Part shown: in pieces, positions 1 to 10,141 of the stretch
Numbering within the stretch: position 1 is the stretch's first letter
Layout: each line of letters begins with the position of its first letter
Assembly (NCBI GenBank): GCA_012934845.2
Contig: WNNJ02002289.1
Span: forward strand, 62,001-126,000
DNA from: Pomphorhynchus laevis
Taxonomy: Eukaryota > Acanthocephala > Palaeacanthocephala > Echinorhynchida > Pomphorhynchidae
DNA length: 64,000 bases
Direction of reading: 5' to 3'
Position numbers and translations under genes: made by a program
Notes under the pieces: model-generated
What the model was told of the DNA's origin: nothing
The model's database searches: none
What the model saw: the letters and a program-made list of their open reading frames with translations, nothing else

Positions 1-9
1 TAATAGTTT

Positions 10-1545
10 GATGAAATTCGATTATCTAGTGTATCGTATTTAAATACAAAGTATATTATTTATTATCCATCCATAAAAACTTTTCGCTTAAGAGTTTAAA
101 TTTATTTTTAAGATCTTAAATTTATTTTTATGTTTGTTGTTTTTTATATTTTATAAAACTATAAGAAAAAGAAAAAACCCATTACTGAGTCTACGTATTT
201 TAAAACAGCATCAGATAACTGTATATAAAGCTGCATTTGGTAAAATAAAAATTAAATTTTGTGAATTGACTAATTATTGGCCTTTTATTCATTGACCAAC
301 ATATCAGCAGGGCCAACTACATGCTCATGACGTATTTTCTCTAATGGATGATTATCTAGTATATTATTCTAATACAAGCATATTATTTATTATCCATCCA
401 TAAAAATTTGTTATCCATAAAATTACACTGTTCAAAAAAGGTTAAGAAACACCTGTTTAAATAAATTTTTAATAATAATATTTTGTTGATTTGCATAATG
501 TAACATTATAAGGTAAAGAAAAATCCATAAAACTTGCTTGAACATTAACAGAAGAATAGTCATATAAATAATGCATAGTTTTGGTACTTCTGATTTATTT
601 TTTATAGATAACGAATTATTTAGAATAGTAGTCAATTTTTATGAATATAATAAATAACAAACGATGTATCAGAATAAGGTTTAGAAGGTCATATGAAGGA
701 ACTACTATGTTATCAGGGTTTTATTCCCCGACTTTTATTTATACTTCATTATAAGAAAAAGAAAGAATTCATCAAACTTGCTTGAAACATAGCAGAAAAT
801 GGTCGTAACAATAATACATAGTTTGAGTAGGTTATATTACCGGGAAAGCAAAGTTTACAGGTCAATAATAACTGGCCGTAGAACAAATCAAATCAGATAC
901 CTAAATATACTTATTTATACTATATATAAATTAAAATACAGATTAATAATAAGTAATAACATAAGATTTTATACAAATGATATTTATATAAATTAAAAAT
1001 TAAAATTTAAAATAAAAGTCAATTTTTATGAATTGACTAATAAATAACATACAATATATCATAACAAGGATTAGAGGTCATTAGGAGGAACTACCAAGTT
1101 ATCAGGTTTCGACCACTATTCCTCGAACCAACTTAGAACTTGACCGTCTTTCAAAAAACATGGATCAGAAAACAGCCATCTTTTTTCAAATATGTTCAAA
1201 TATTAAGATTAGAGATCATCAATAGGAACTGTTATGTTATCAGATTTGGTAAAAATGATTTAGCATTTTTGTTAAAAATACTAAATCAAAATTTAATAGT
1301 TAAATAGTAAACAATTATAAAGAATAAATAATTGTTATAAAATTTATATAATTTGTATAAAGTTAAAATTTAGAGCAAATCAGATCAGATAATTGTCTAC
1401 TTATTTTATACTACATAAAAATTAAAATAAAGATAAATAATAAATAATTATCAAAGATTTAATAATATTTATAGTCAAAATTAAGATTGAAATTAAAAAT
1501 AAATAAATTTTTCTGAATTGACTAATAAATTGAATAAAGTTATAA
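10..1545 (-). repeat. Cluster of Penelope-like element tail fragments
   Basis: At least five partial minus-strand copies of the same tail sequence that follows the PLE coding region at 4.9-5.4 kb. Matching blocks lie near 10-82, 180-435 (with the terminal ACTGAGTCTACG block at 184-195), 640-770, 880-1135, 1185-1250 and 1375-1545. Recognisable modules are the TTATTATCCATCCATAAA block, the GACGTATTT block, the AACATAGCAG/CTGCTATGTT block and GAATTGACTAATAAATA. The pieces are degenerate and mutually broken, so this looks like repeated insertion or tandem reiteration followed by decay. No coding sequence is present; the two small open frames here are chance openings in AT-rich DNA. Confidence 0.7.
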
Positions 1546-1601
1546 CAGGTTTATGAAACCTGTTATAACATATAACAGGTTTATAAACCTGTTATATGTT
1601 A
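1539..1601. repeat. Cluster of perfect palindromes
   Basis: Two overlapping perfect inverted repeats share the core AACAGGTTTA. The first has 14-bp arms (1539-1552 and 1556-1569) around a 3-nt loop. The second is an uninterrupted 36-bp palindrome at 1566-1601 centred on TTTATAAA. A further AACCTG copy follows at about 1605. The block lies at the edge of the PLE tail cluster and could form a cruciform or hairpin. Its function is unknown. Confidence 0.85.
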
Positions 1602-1618
1602 CATAAACCTGTTTTGCA

Positions 1619-3055
1619 TATAAACTCAAAAAATTAATTACTTAATTGCAAAATATAAATCGATATATCGTTTATTCCTACTACTGTTTAGACAAAAAAC
1701 TGTGTTCAATCTTTTGCTTCAAGAATAAAATCAGATTATTTGCTTGCCTTAGACACAAGAATGATAAATAACTTCAATACTGAAAACTATTAGAAAATTA
1801 CTAAACATTGAAAAATAACAGTTTAAAAATGAAATATGACGATCATACAAAACAATATAAGCATTTAAATAAAAACAGCGCGCTACGAAAATATCAATAA
1901 AATAGAAACAGTTTGGACGCGAAAATATATAATTGTATTATGCAGAAGGAGGAAAAATTCAATGTATTAAGTAGATAACTAACAATAAGGTAATTTTAAC
2001 TTATTGTCGTCAATTAAAAGTACATAAAATGTGTTGTTCTTATAATAGTTGAATTTTAAGTGAACATTTTATATTTTAATTATAAGTAAATTTTAATATA
2101 TCGAAGCTAATTGCATTATTTTATTTGACAATATCAATAGAGTTGTTCGTATCTAAGTCGAAATATGTGCTTTTGGAGATATAACTCGGTAATAAAAAAC
2201 TCGGTTTTATAAAAAAGATGTATAATATAATGTATTGTATTGTGAATAGATAATATAAAATTAATACATATTATAGTAATCATATAATTAATTTTCAGCT
2301 ATATTCTCGATTTTTTATAAACTATATTTATATTAATAAAATAAATATAAATATAAAATTAACTATTTTATATTTATAAACTATAAAAACGAATATGTTA
2401 TGTAATATTATTAAAATGTAATTAAATAAGTTTTTCAATTAAATATTTGAATTTAAGAAACGTTTTATTCTTACAAATATGTTTTGTTATATTATTTAGA
2501 CGATAATCCAATTTTTATTTTATCAATTTAGTAATTATAAAATAAAATTATAACATCCAGTATTAAATTTAAGGTTCTTATATATTCAATTCGATAACTA
2601 ATTTTTAAATCATAATTTTTGTTATTCTGGTATATAGTTTCATTTTAAATTATTTTCAAATTCACTTCAAATTTATTTTAAATTTATTATGCTATTTAAT
2701 TGATAGCGTATTATCTATTGTGTAATTATAGAAAAACTATTTGATAGAAATTCTAAAATTGTAATTAAAATTGTTATTGAAGTTGTGATATTTTAATAAA
2801 ATATTTTAATATATTATTATTTTATAATATTTCAATATATTTAATTATATTTTAATAATATTATATTTCAATATAAAAGATTGACTGTCTACTTTAACGA
2901 GCACATCTACAAATAAGATCCTTTAAAAATATTATCCAGTCGCCAATGGATTCCACAAAAAGTAATTGCTTAATTACAAAAATATCAATATTTAGACGAA
3001 GCAGCTTGGATATTTAGTATTTTGTTGTCAAAGAGCGTCGTATTTTTGTGTCTCA
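1619..3055. other. AT-rich stretch, no gene recognised
   Basis: Very AT-rich DNA with many stops in all frames. I see no domain, RNA gene or clear repeat. The last ~170 bases may already belong to the 5' side of the PLE that follows. Confidence 0.6.
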
Positions 3056-3059
3056 ATGA

Positions 3060-4905
3060 CAAAAAATTAAATTCATAACAAATAGAATAACTTACTGGTA
3101 TATGTAATTTGCGACAAGTAAATCTTAGTTGTACCAACATTCGACTTGTACACAATATTAGCATTCGTAACAAACAATTTATTAATAAATTCATTAATAA
3201 ATGTATAGATAACATAAATATAGCCGGACATTTAAATAATTCTAAAAGTAAAGAAATAATATGATCAGATTTAAGTAAATATATTCCTAAAATAAGGTAT
3301 AAGCTGTTATCGTTTTTAGGACGAAAAATGTGCAATTACAATAAAGAATTGAAATCAATATGTAACGATAATATTAGAAACATAATGGAAGCAGAATGCA
3401 ATTGTAAAGGTCTTAATTTTGATAAAATAAATGAACATACATGTACTAATAATCTAGAATTAATTGAAAATTGTGAATTAAAGAAAATGCTATAAAAATG
3501 GTATAAATATAAATTAAATAATAACAACGACAAAAATAAAATTTACAATTCGTTATATAATAACTTAAATGATTACTTTGGTAAGATGATTAATAGTAAA
3601 AGCTAGTAAAAGCTAGTTGATTAGTAAAAGCTTGAATATATCTAAGATAAACATTTGGAAATATTATATATTTAATAAAATTAAAAATAAAATGAAAAAA
3701 ACAAACAATTATAAAAGGAAAGATAAAATTAATAAAGAAATGTATAAAGAACTTACTAAATTAAAGCATAACTATATAATTTAAATCAGCTAACTGAGTC
3801 TACGCATTGTTATATAATTATAAAATAAACAAAACATAATAATGCTAAATCAAAATTTAATAATTAAATAATAAAATTAATAATTGTTTTTAGATTTTCT
3901 ATAATTTAAATCAAGTAATAAATCTAGTAATAACTTTGTCTTCATATGCAAAAAGCTTTATTATGATATACTAATGAAAGAGGTTAATTCTAATGATTTA
4001 AATGTAAATCCAACATATGAACGTAGTGAGTTGAGTTTAGAAACAATTATTACAAGTCACTGTTCTATAATGGATAAAAAGGGTATAAAGGTTGAATTAG
4101 ATAATAAAACTATACCTATATTATATTGGAATCCAAAATTACATAAAAATCCAATAAAACCTAGGTTCATATGTAGTGCGTTTAAATGTACATTAAAACC
4201 ACTTTCTGTCTATATGAATAAAATACTTAAAGTAATTAAAGCACACTTTAAAAAATATTGCAAGGTAATCGAAATTAATACTGGTATAAAACACTATTTC
4301 AGTATTAATTCTACAAAAGAATTTTTAGAACAGACAAAAGGAATAAATTTTCAAAATATAAATACATACGATTTTAGTACGCTTTATACAAATCTAGATT
4401 TAGTAGATATTAAAGAAGCGTTAGTAAAATTAATTAACCTTATATTCGGAAAAAGATATACATATATATGTTATAATAACTATAACGCCTATTTAACAAA
4501 AATTAAACCATCAAGTAAATATAAATATATGAATAAAATCGAATTAATTAAATCCTTAAATATTTTGACTAATCAAAATTATTTAAAAGTGGGGACATCT
4601 ATATTTAGACAAGTAAAAGGTGTTCCAATGGGTGATAATAGTAGCTAATGGGATAACTAACTTTTAAATTTACAAGAAACACATTTTTCAAGAGCATTCA
4701 TGCATACCATATAATATAAAATATAATACATTAAATAATGAAATTTTAAGAATTGCAACAATTTGTAACGATATTGTCTTTCTTCAAAATTATTTAAATA
4801 ATTTAATAAATGCATTTTTGAAATAGGTTACTATAAAAATACCATTAAACAGAAAATAATAAAATATATAAATCAACACCATAATATTAAAAATAAATTT
4901 AAAAT
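3060..4905 (+). pseudogene. Penelope-like element (PLE) reverse transcriptase, broken
   Basis: Retroelement polyprotein remnant. Between about 3080 and 3540 the plus strand can be read as an N-terminal region containing YIPKIRYKLLSFLGRK, then a Cys-rich piece (CNCKG...HTCTNNLELIEN) of the kind found ahead of the RT in Naiad-like PLEs. The longest open part (3974-4648, 224 codons) carries RT motifs: ILYWNPKLHKNPIKPRFI, then YDFSTLYTNL (motif A region), then VKGVPMGDNSS, the PMG(T/D)N motif typical of PLEs. The piece at 4690-4900 resembles the PLE C-terminal segment (EILRIATICND...NNLI). A reverse-oriented PLE tail interrupts the frame at 3784-3916, and VFICKKLYYDIL resumes after it. No catalytic YIDD block was found. 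The element is broken several times. The assignment to PLE is firm; placement near the Naiad/Chlamys group rests on motif memory only. Confidence 0.75.
3784..3916 (-). repeat. PLE tail fragment nested in PLE coding region
   Basis: Reverse complement of the distal half of the PLE tail (compare 5285-5425). It begins with AAATCAGCTAACTGAGTC and ends with CTATAATTTAAATCAAG. It separates two parts of the PLE reading frame, LTKLKHNYII upstream and FVFICKKLYYD downstream, so it was inserted into an existing PLE. The bases TATAATTTAAATCA occur on both sides and may be a duplicated target or chance homology. Confidence 0.7.
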
Positions 4906-4909
4906 CATT

Positions 4910-5430
4910 AGCGGAAAATTGTTATGGATGGATAATAAATAATATACTTTGTATTAGAGTAAGATACTATATAGTCAAATTTAATCAGAGGAAATACGTC
5001 CTTAACACGTATTTGGCCTCGCTGCTATGTTGGGTAGAGGAATTAGGGGTCGAAACATGATAACATAGCAGTTCCTCCTGATGACCTCTAATTCTTATTC
5101 TGATACAACATATGCTATGATAATATGAGTTTTAGAGTTTTTCTATTGTACGTAGAGGAGTTAGGGGCCGAAACCTGATGGCATAGCAGTTCCTCCTGAT
5201 GACCTCTAATCCTTATTATGATACATCGTCTATTATTTATTAGTCAATTCATAAAAATGACTTTTATTTTAAATTTCATTTTTTTAACTTGATTTAAATT
5301 ATAGAAAATCTAAAAACAATTATTTATTTTATTATTTAATTATTAAATTTTGATTTAGCATTATTATGTTTTGTCTATTTTATAATTATATTAAATTCGT
5401 AGACTCAGTTAGCTGATTTGATATGAGGAA
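4910..5430 (+). repeat. PLE tail / terminal repeat, plus orientation
   Basis: Non-coding tail directly downstream of the PLE frame. It runs from GTTATGGATGGATAATAAAT through the AATACGTC block and the hairpin region to the terminal TAGACTCAGTTAGCTGAT at about 5400-5420. The GTAGAGGA...CTCCTGATGACCTCTAAT module occurs twice in tandem (about 5033-5095 and 5153-5215). Related copies lie at 15.56-16.14, 20.18-20.69 and 50.76-52.37 kb and, in minus orientation, in the first 1.5 kb. Confidence 0.8.
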
Positions 5431-7149
5431 CATTTTGTTGAAAATACACTTATCTTTTATTCATACAATTATCTTATACTTTACATATCTAATCTAAATT
5501 CCATTCAGATGTTGGCTTAATTATCAGTGTTAGTGCTATTTTATTGTTTTAAGATGATCCGTTTTTTAAGGTGCGCTTAAATAGGGAATTAATAAATAGA
5601 TAGGTAGAACAAATCTAGTTCGTGGTATACGGAGGATTACCTTTAACTATTTGTAGATTATCAGATTGACTGGTAATTTTCAAATTCAACTAATGATAAT
5701 TTTTAAATTTCCATTCAAATTCAGCAATTGAAAAATTATGGATTTTATTTTTATAATATAATAGCTCATGCTATCCGAAACACGTATTTGGCTTAACAGA
5801 TATACAAACATAGTTATAATATAATAAGTGTATGCAAATCTATAAAATTATCACATGCATATTCCCACGAGACTAAAAGATGAAGGGTATAGAAAACTAG
5901 CATTCTTAAATGCTCAATATAAAAAGGAAGCAAATTGCTTCAGCAAATTGCTGTCGCTGATATCTAAACACAAAATCCTGGCTGCATAACTGACGACAAT
6001 TCCGTCATTCGCGTTACTTATGACTGGCAATGAAAATAGGAAAATGGAAAAACACATCGATGCAGGATATAAAATCTCTAGTGTCTTTATCATCTTCAAA
6101 TTATATGATTCGCATTTACATTATCTTTTGTGAGCTCATCACAGAGCTCCAAGCTGGATATTATGTTAAACTATCGCTAAGCATTTTGTTCGCAGACTGC
6201 AATAAGCGATGACAAAGTCTAATATGGTGATATTATAAAAATAACTAGTACTTAAATTCTAGCATAAGTGTGGAGAAAATATTGGAGTTATAGCTGCAAA
6301 GAATTACTCTTGGAGATATTACTTTTTCAGTTTTGTTAATACGGGTAAGCTGAAAAATCTACAGAGTTATGCTTTATTAATTGAGATATAAATATAATTA
6401 CGTTAACACATTGTCGATGCTTTAGATTGAGAATAAAACTTTTTTATTTTAAAGGATTATTAAAATTATTTTTACATAACGTGCAGACTTTATTGCGCTA
6501 AAATATTGAAAAATGTAAGTTTTCACAAAAATGTCGATTTTCATAAAATTGATTAAAATATGTTAGATATGAACATCATTTATTCTTTATCCTAGAATCA
6601 ACTATTCTTTATTTTCTAGGTCCAGCAAAAATCAGGAGAAAAGTAACAACTTCTAATGTTAAACACTATAATAAAATAAAATATAATATAATAAAAATAA
6701 ACTTAATCAATAAAAATAAATTGATAAATTACCGTGTAAATAATTAGGATAAAATAAATAAATGTTGAATAGCGGTGATATTGAATTCTCGATTGCTATT
6801 CACCAACTCAATGCATTAGTTGAAAAGGTTTTATAACGTTTTATTTTATTCAAATTTGTAAAAATAGTTTAATATATAAAATATAACATTTTAGAATTCA
6901 TATAAAATTTGTGATAAAGTTTTTCCACTTTACCAGACCCACCACAACCGTAGGATCTAGTGCGATGTATTTCCTTTATAAGTTATTATAAAGGATATTA
7001 TTATAGGTTATTATAAGTTTATTATTATAAGTTTTAAATTTCTAAGTTCTCCAGATTAAAATTTTAAATTATATATTTCACTGTTTCCGAAAATCACGAG
7101 TTAAAGGATTCTACTAAATAGTCAAAATGCTTCTTTAAACATACATTAA
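5431..7149. other. AT-rich stretch, no gene recognised
   Basis: No recognisable coding sequence. Two short overlapping open frames on opposite strands (about 5914-6212) lack any known motif and are most simply chance openings. Confidence 0.6.
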
Positions 7150-7965
7150 TCTTTGAAATAAAGAATGCTATACTGCTCTATACAAACATGATATACAAAC
7201 ATGTGTCTACGAATATAGTTATGAACCATTTGCAACACAATCTATGATTGTGTTGCAATCAACATAATCAATTTGCTTATCTACGAGCAAATTGATAAGA
7301 CAGAACAAGGGATATCGTCACTAATCAGTTGCTATACGATCTAAACACCAACATCATCATGCGCCGACGATAGCACTTACTGGACCATATGTTCGCAGGC
7401 ACCGAGCATTTACGTTTCAACATGTTGTAATACTTGCGTGGTCTATATAGAATTCATATGGTCGTTGATAAATTGCATAAACTTTCCTGAAAATTTGTAG
7501 ACTCCTAACCGGTCTAGCATTTTTCCAAATAGATTTCCAGAGCAGGTCATTTAATCTGTGAAATGTGAAGTTGCTAAATTTCTCTCTGTTTTAATCCTAA
7601 ACATGTGTCTGCAAACTAATGTACGAATATAGTTATGAACCATTTGCAACACAATCTAAACCACAACATTATCCTGCGCCGATGTTAGTACTCAGTGGAT
7701 CATCATGGTGCAAGCAGTGAGCACTAACGTTTTAACGTGCTGTTATACTTGAATGGCCTATAAAGAATTCAGCTAGTCGTTGAAAACTTACACTAAACAT
7801 TTTTGCAAATTTGTAGACTTTTAAATAAATTTCCAGAGCAGGTCATTTAATCTTTGAAATGAAGGATGCTATACTGCTCTATGCTTCAATCCTAAGCATG
7901 TGTCTGCAAACTAGTGTACGAGTATCGTCAAGAACCAGTTGTAACACCATCCAAACCTTATTTAA
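7150..7965. repeat. Tandem ~300-bp repeat, about 2.5 units
   Basis: Repeated blocks include ATGCTATACTGCTCTAT (about 7165 and 7870), ACATGTGTCTGC/ACATGTGTCTAC (7199, 7602, 7896), AACCATTTGCAACACAATC, GCGCCGA(C/T)G, and TTTCCAGAGCAGGTCATTTAAT (about 7536 and 7832). Units two and three are spaced about 294 bases apart. Unit one carries an extra ~100 bases holding two hairpins. The inner segment GTTAGTACTCAGTG...AGCACTAAC is a near inverted repeat. A third copy of this inner segment lies at 13018-13205. It could be a satellite fragment or a SINE-like repeat, but no clear pol III A/B boxes were seen. Confidence 0.75.
7230..7296. repeat. Two adjacent perfect hairpins
   Basis: First hairpin: 13-bp arms 7230-7242 and 7246-7258 (TTGCAACACAATC and its complement) around a 3-nt loop. 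Second: 11-bp arms 7267-7277 and 7286-7296 around an 8-nt loop. Both lie in the ~100-base segment present only in the first unit of the tandem repeat. The first arm is itself part of the repeat unit, so the inserted segment begins with an inverted copy of existing sequence. Confidence 0.85.
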
Positions 7966-8640
7966 TTTTGGGAGCAGGATTATAAAAAGGAAAACTTTTA
8001 GTTTTTAATATTTCACTAATCTATGTTAGCATCATCAGAAAAAATACAAGCGTTTTCAAGAATTATCATTTTTATATAAAATTTAAAAACGATCACCATT
8101 AAGCAGGTGTTTTTGTAAATAATTGTTGTTTGAGTTTACTGTTTGAGATAGCTGTTTAATAGTCATCAATTATAAAATACGTAGACTCAGTTAGCTGATC
8201 TGGTTCGTAAGGTTTATGTATGTTAGAAATTACGCTACAAGTCGAGCAAGTTGCAGAATGTAAAATATTTTGTGCGTCCTTTGCGATTTCAAATTTTCTG
8301 GTACACAACAAATACAATCAGTATAAAATGAGATCAAAATGATCCCGTGAAGAAAGTGGATCTTTACTATATAATTTCATTCATAATTGAATAAACCAAA
8401 CCCAAAAGTATAAACCATCAATTGATATAAGTTTAATTAGATTAACAGCCGAACAGCCTAATATCGGAATAGTCGTTTTAATTTTATTGGTTAATATTAA
8501 AACGAGTTAGTTTTTTGAATTCCTAATAAAGTACATCATATATTAAAAATTTGATAAAAATTTTATAATCGGAAATGTGATAGCTGTTTAAAGTCATTAC
8601 TATTACAATTACTATGATGTTTAAGCTTGAATAACGCAAC
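7966..8640. other. Mostly unassigned DNA with one PLE tail end
   Basis: Positions 8170-8212 carry the PLE terminal motif (TACGTAGACTCAGTTAGCTGAT). The rest is AT-rich DNA without a recognisable gene. Confidence 0.6.
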
Positions 8641-8876
8641 TTGGGCAACTTTTGAAGTAACAAAAACAAAACAACTTTTAAGTTATGAAAAACAATACAA
8701 CTATTGAAATTACAAAACAATACAATTTTTGAAATTACAAAAAACAATACAAACACAATTTTAATAAAAAAATAATGATCCAAAATAGTTTAGAAATAAA
8801 GATCCAAAATAGTTTAGAAATGAAACAAAATTACAATATTACAATATTACAATTCAAAATAGATTTCAACAAAAAA

Positions 8877-10010
8877 ATGAATGCTAAAACGCTATCGGAG
8901 CTTCAAAGCTCTACAACTTTTGGTGATTTTACAATGAAATATGGTAGTAATGAACGATCTGGTTCAATTCTTTCGTCTACTGGAGACAATTCTAATCAGG
9001 TTAGTGATGTTTCATGTTTATTAAATGCAGATAAGGGGCTGCTACCCCCGATTCCAAAATTAGCTAACCTGTGCATCATCAATTCAAAAAAACCAATAGA
9101 GAAACACAATCTCTTCTCAACCTTTTTGCGAAAGTTTGTATCAATTCATCCAAACAGGGTGCTGTTCAATTCAGTGAAGATTTTGGACAATACTGTAAGA
9201 GTTTCCTTCCCGAATGCCTCTTTATTAAAGGAATACAAAGATTATTTTGACAAGCACCTTTTGGACTCTGGTTCCATAACGTTGAAACCCCTTCAGTGCT
9301 CAGTTAAAATATCTAATTTTCCATTGTTTCTAATAGAAGAAGATTTGATAACTCTGAAAAAATTGTATGGCCTCCAATCAGTGAGGCAAGTCCTAGGTAA
9401 GGGGGGCGACCCCCTCCCAGTGGCTTTTGCAAATACAGATTTTGATTCCGGTCTGCTTCTTTCTAAATCGTCAGCGAATCCTTTCCTAGGTTTTAACTTA
9501 GGATTCACTCTAATTGACGAAGACCGACTCACATTCCCACACTGTAACAAGTGCCATGCCTGGGGCCACTGGTACTCTACATGCAACAAGGCCTTGGTAT
9601 GCGGTGTTTGTGGTGCTGGGGATTGTCAGTATGCTTTAAAAGGGGAAAGATGTCAGGCCTCCTCCTCTTGCGCTAATTGTGGAGGGGAACATCCGGCCTG
9701 GTCAAGGCGCTGCAGAATATTTAAAGAATATAAACAACTGTTTGTTAAGCCTAGAACCCCGATCAACTACGCCTCTGCTGCTGGTTCATCAGCCGACCGG
9801 ATGTCAAACGCTGACATCATTCAACTTCTTGATAACCAGAAACGAGTAATTTTTTCGCAATTTCAAACAATGATTGGACCTCTGCTATCCTCTTTTGTAG
9901 GGACAACAGCTGCCCCCATGCCTAACGAGCTTAAAACCCCCCACTCCAAGAAGAGGGGGCTTCGGCCAGAACAGTCCCACCCCCAAGGTGGGGAAGATGA
10001 TCAAGGATAA
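8877..10010 (+). CDS. LINE-A1 ORF1, gag-like nucleic-acid-binding protein
   Basis: The frame is open from 8775, but the ATG at 8877 (MNAKTLSELQ) gives a protein matching the start and length of the sister copies. The 5' part of the open frame is leader repeat. The N-terminal half has the conserved family block PPIPKLANLCII...PIEKHNLFSTFLRKF. The C-terminal half has three Cys-rich knuckles: CNKCHAWGHWYSTC, CGVCGAGDC and CANCGGEHPAWSRRC, in the order seen in I/Jockey/R1-type ORF1 proteins. Such proteins coat the element RNA in the retrotransposition complex. The extreme C-terminus differs from copies A2 and A4 after KKRG, consistent with a one-base slip in the run of Gs near 9957. ORF2 starts 131 bases after the stop. 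Confidence 0.85.
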   Translation: MNAKTLSELQSSTTFGDFTMKYGSNERSGSILSSTGDNSNQVSDVSCLLNADKGLLPPIPKLANLCIINSKKPIEKHNLFSTFLRKFVSIHPNRVLFNSVKILDNTVRVSFPNASLLKEYKDYFDKHLLDSGSITLKPLQCSVKISNFPLFLIEEDLITLKKLYGLQSVRQVLGKGGDPLPVAFANTDFDSGLLLSKSSANPFLGFNLGFTLIDEDRLTFPHCNKCHAWGHWYSTCNKALVCGVCGAGDCQYALKGERCQASSSCANCGGEHPAWSRRCRIFKEYKQLFVKPRTPINYASAAGSSADRMSNADIIQLLDNQKRVIFSQFQTMIGPLLSSFVGTTAAPMPNELKTPHSKKRGLRPEQSHPQGGEDDQG

Positions 10011-10141
10011 GAAGGCTTCTCTAGGAAATGAAGATATTGCCCTAGGGGTACGACCCGCGACGGGGCTTGTGGCAGTGAGGGTAACCCTCCTGCACCTAGC
10101 TCTGTCTAGGTTGGCATCCCCCTTCCAACTAATTTAGCCCA

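Noticed and set aside
799-996. Small plus-strand open frame in the first kilobase
   Set aside because: It overlaps PLE tail fragments, is AT-biased without motifs, and fits a chance opening.
2985-3533. Two adjacent minus-strand open frames (116 and 65 codons)
   Set aside because: They are antisense to the N-terminal part of the PLE remnant, where the plus strand has recognisable motifs.
4910-5430. Hammerhead ribozyme in the PLE tail
   Set aside because: CTGATGA and GAAA boxes exist on the plus strand, but no arrangement gave all three stems in the right order, so I do not annotate one; it is left as a testable idea.
9293-9589. Minus-strand open frame inside LINE-A1 ORF1
   Set aside because: Shadow of the plus-strand CCHC protein.
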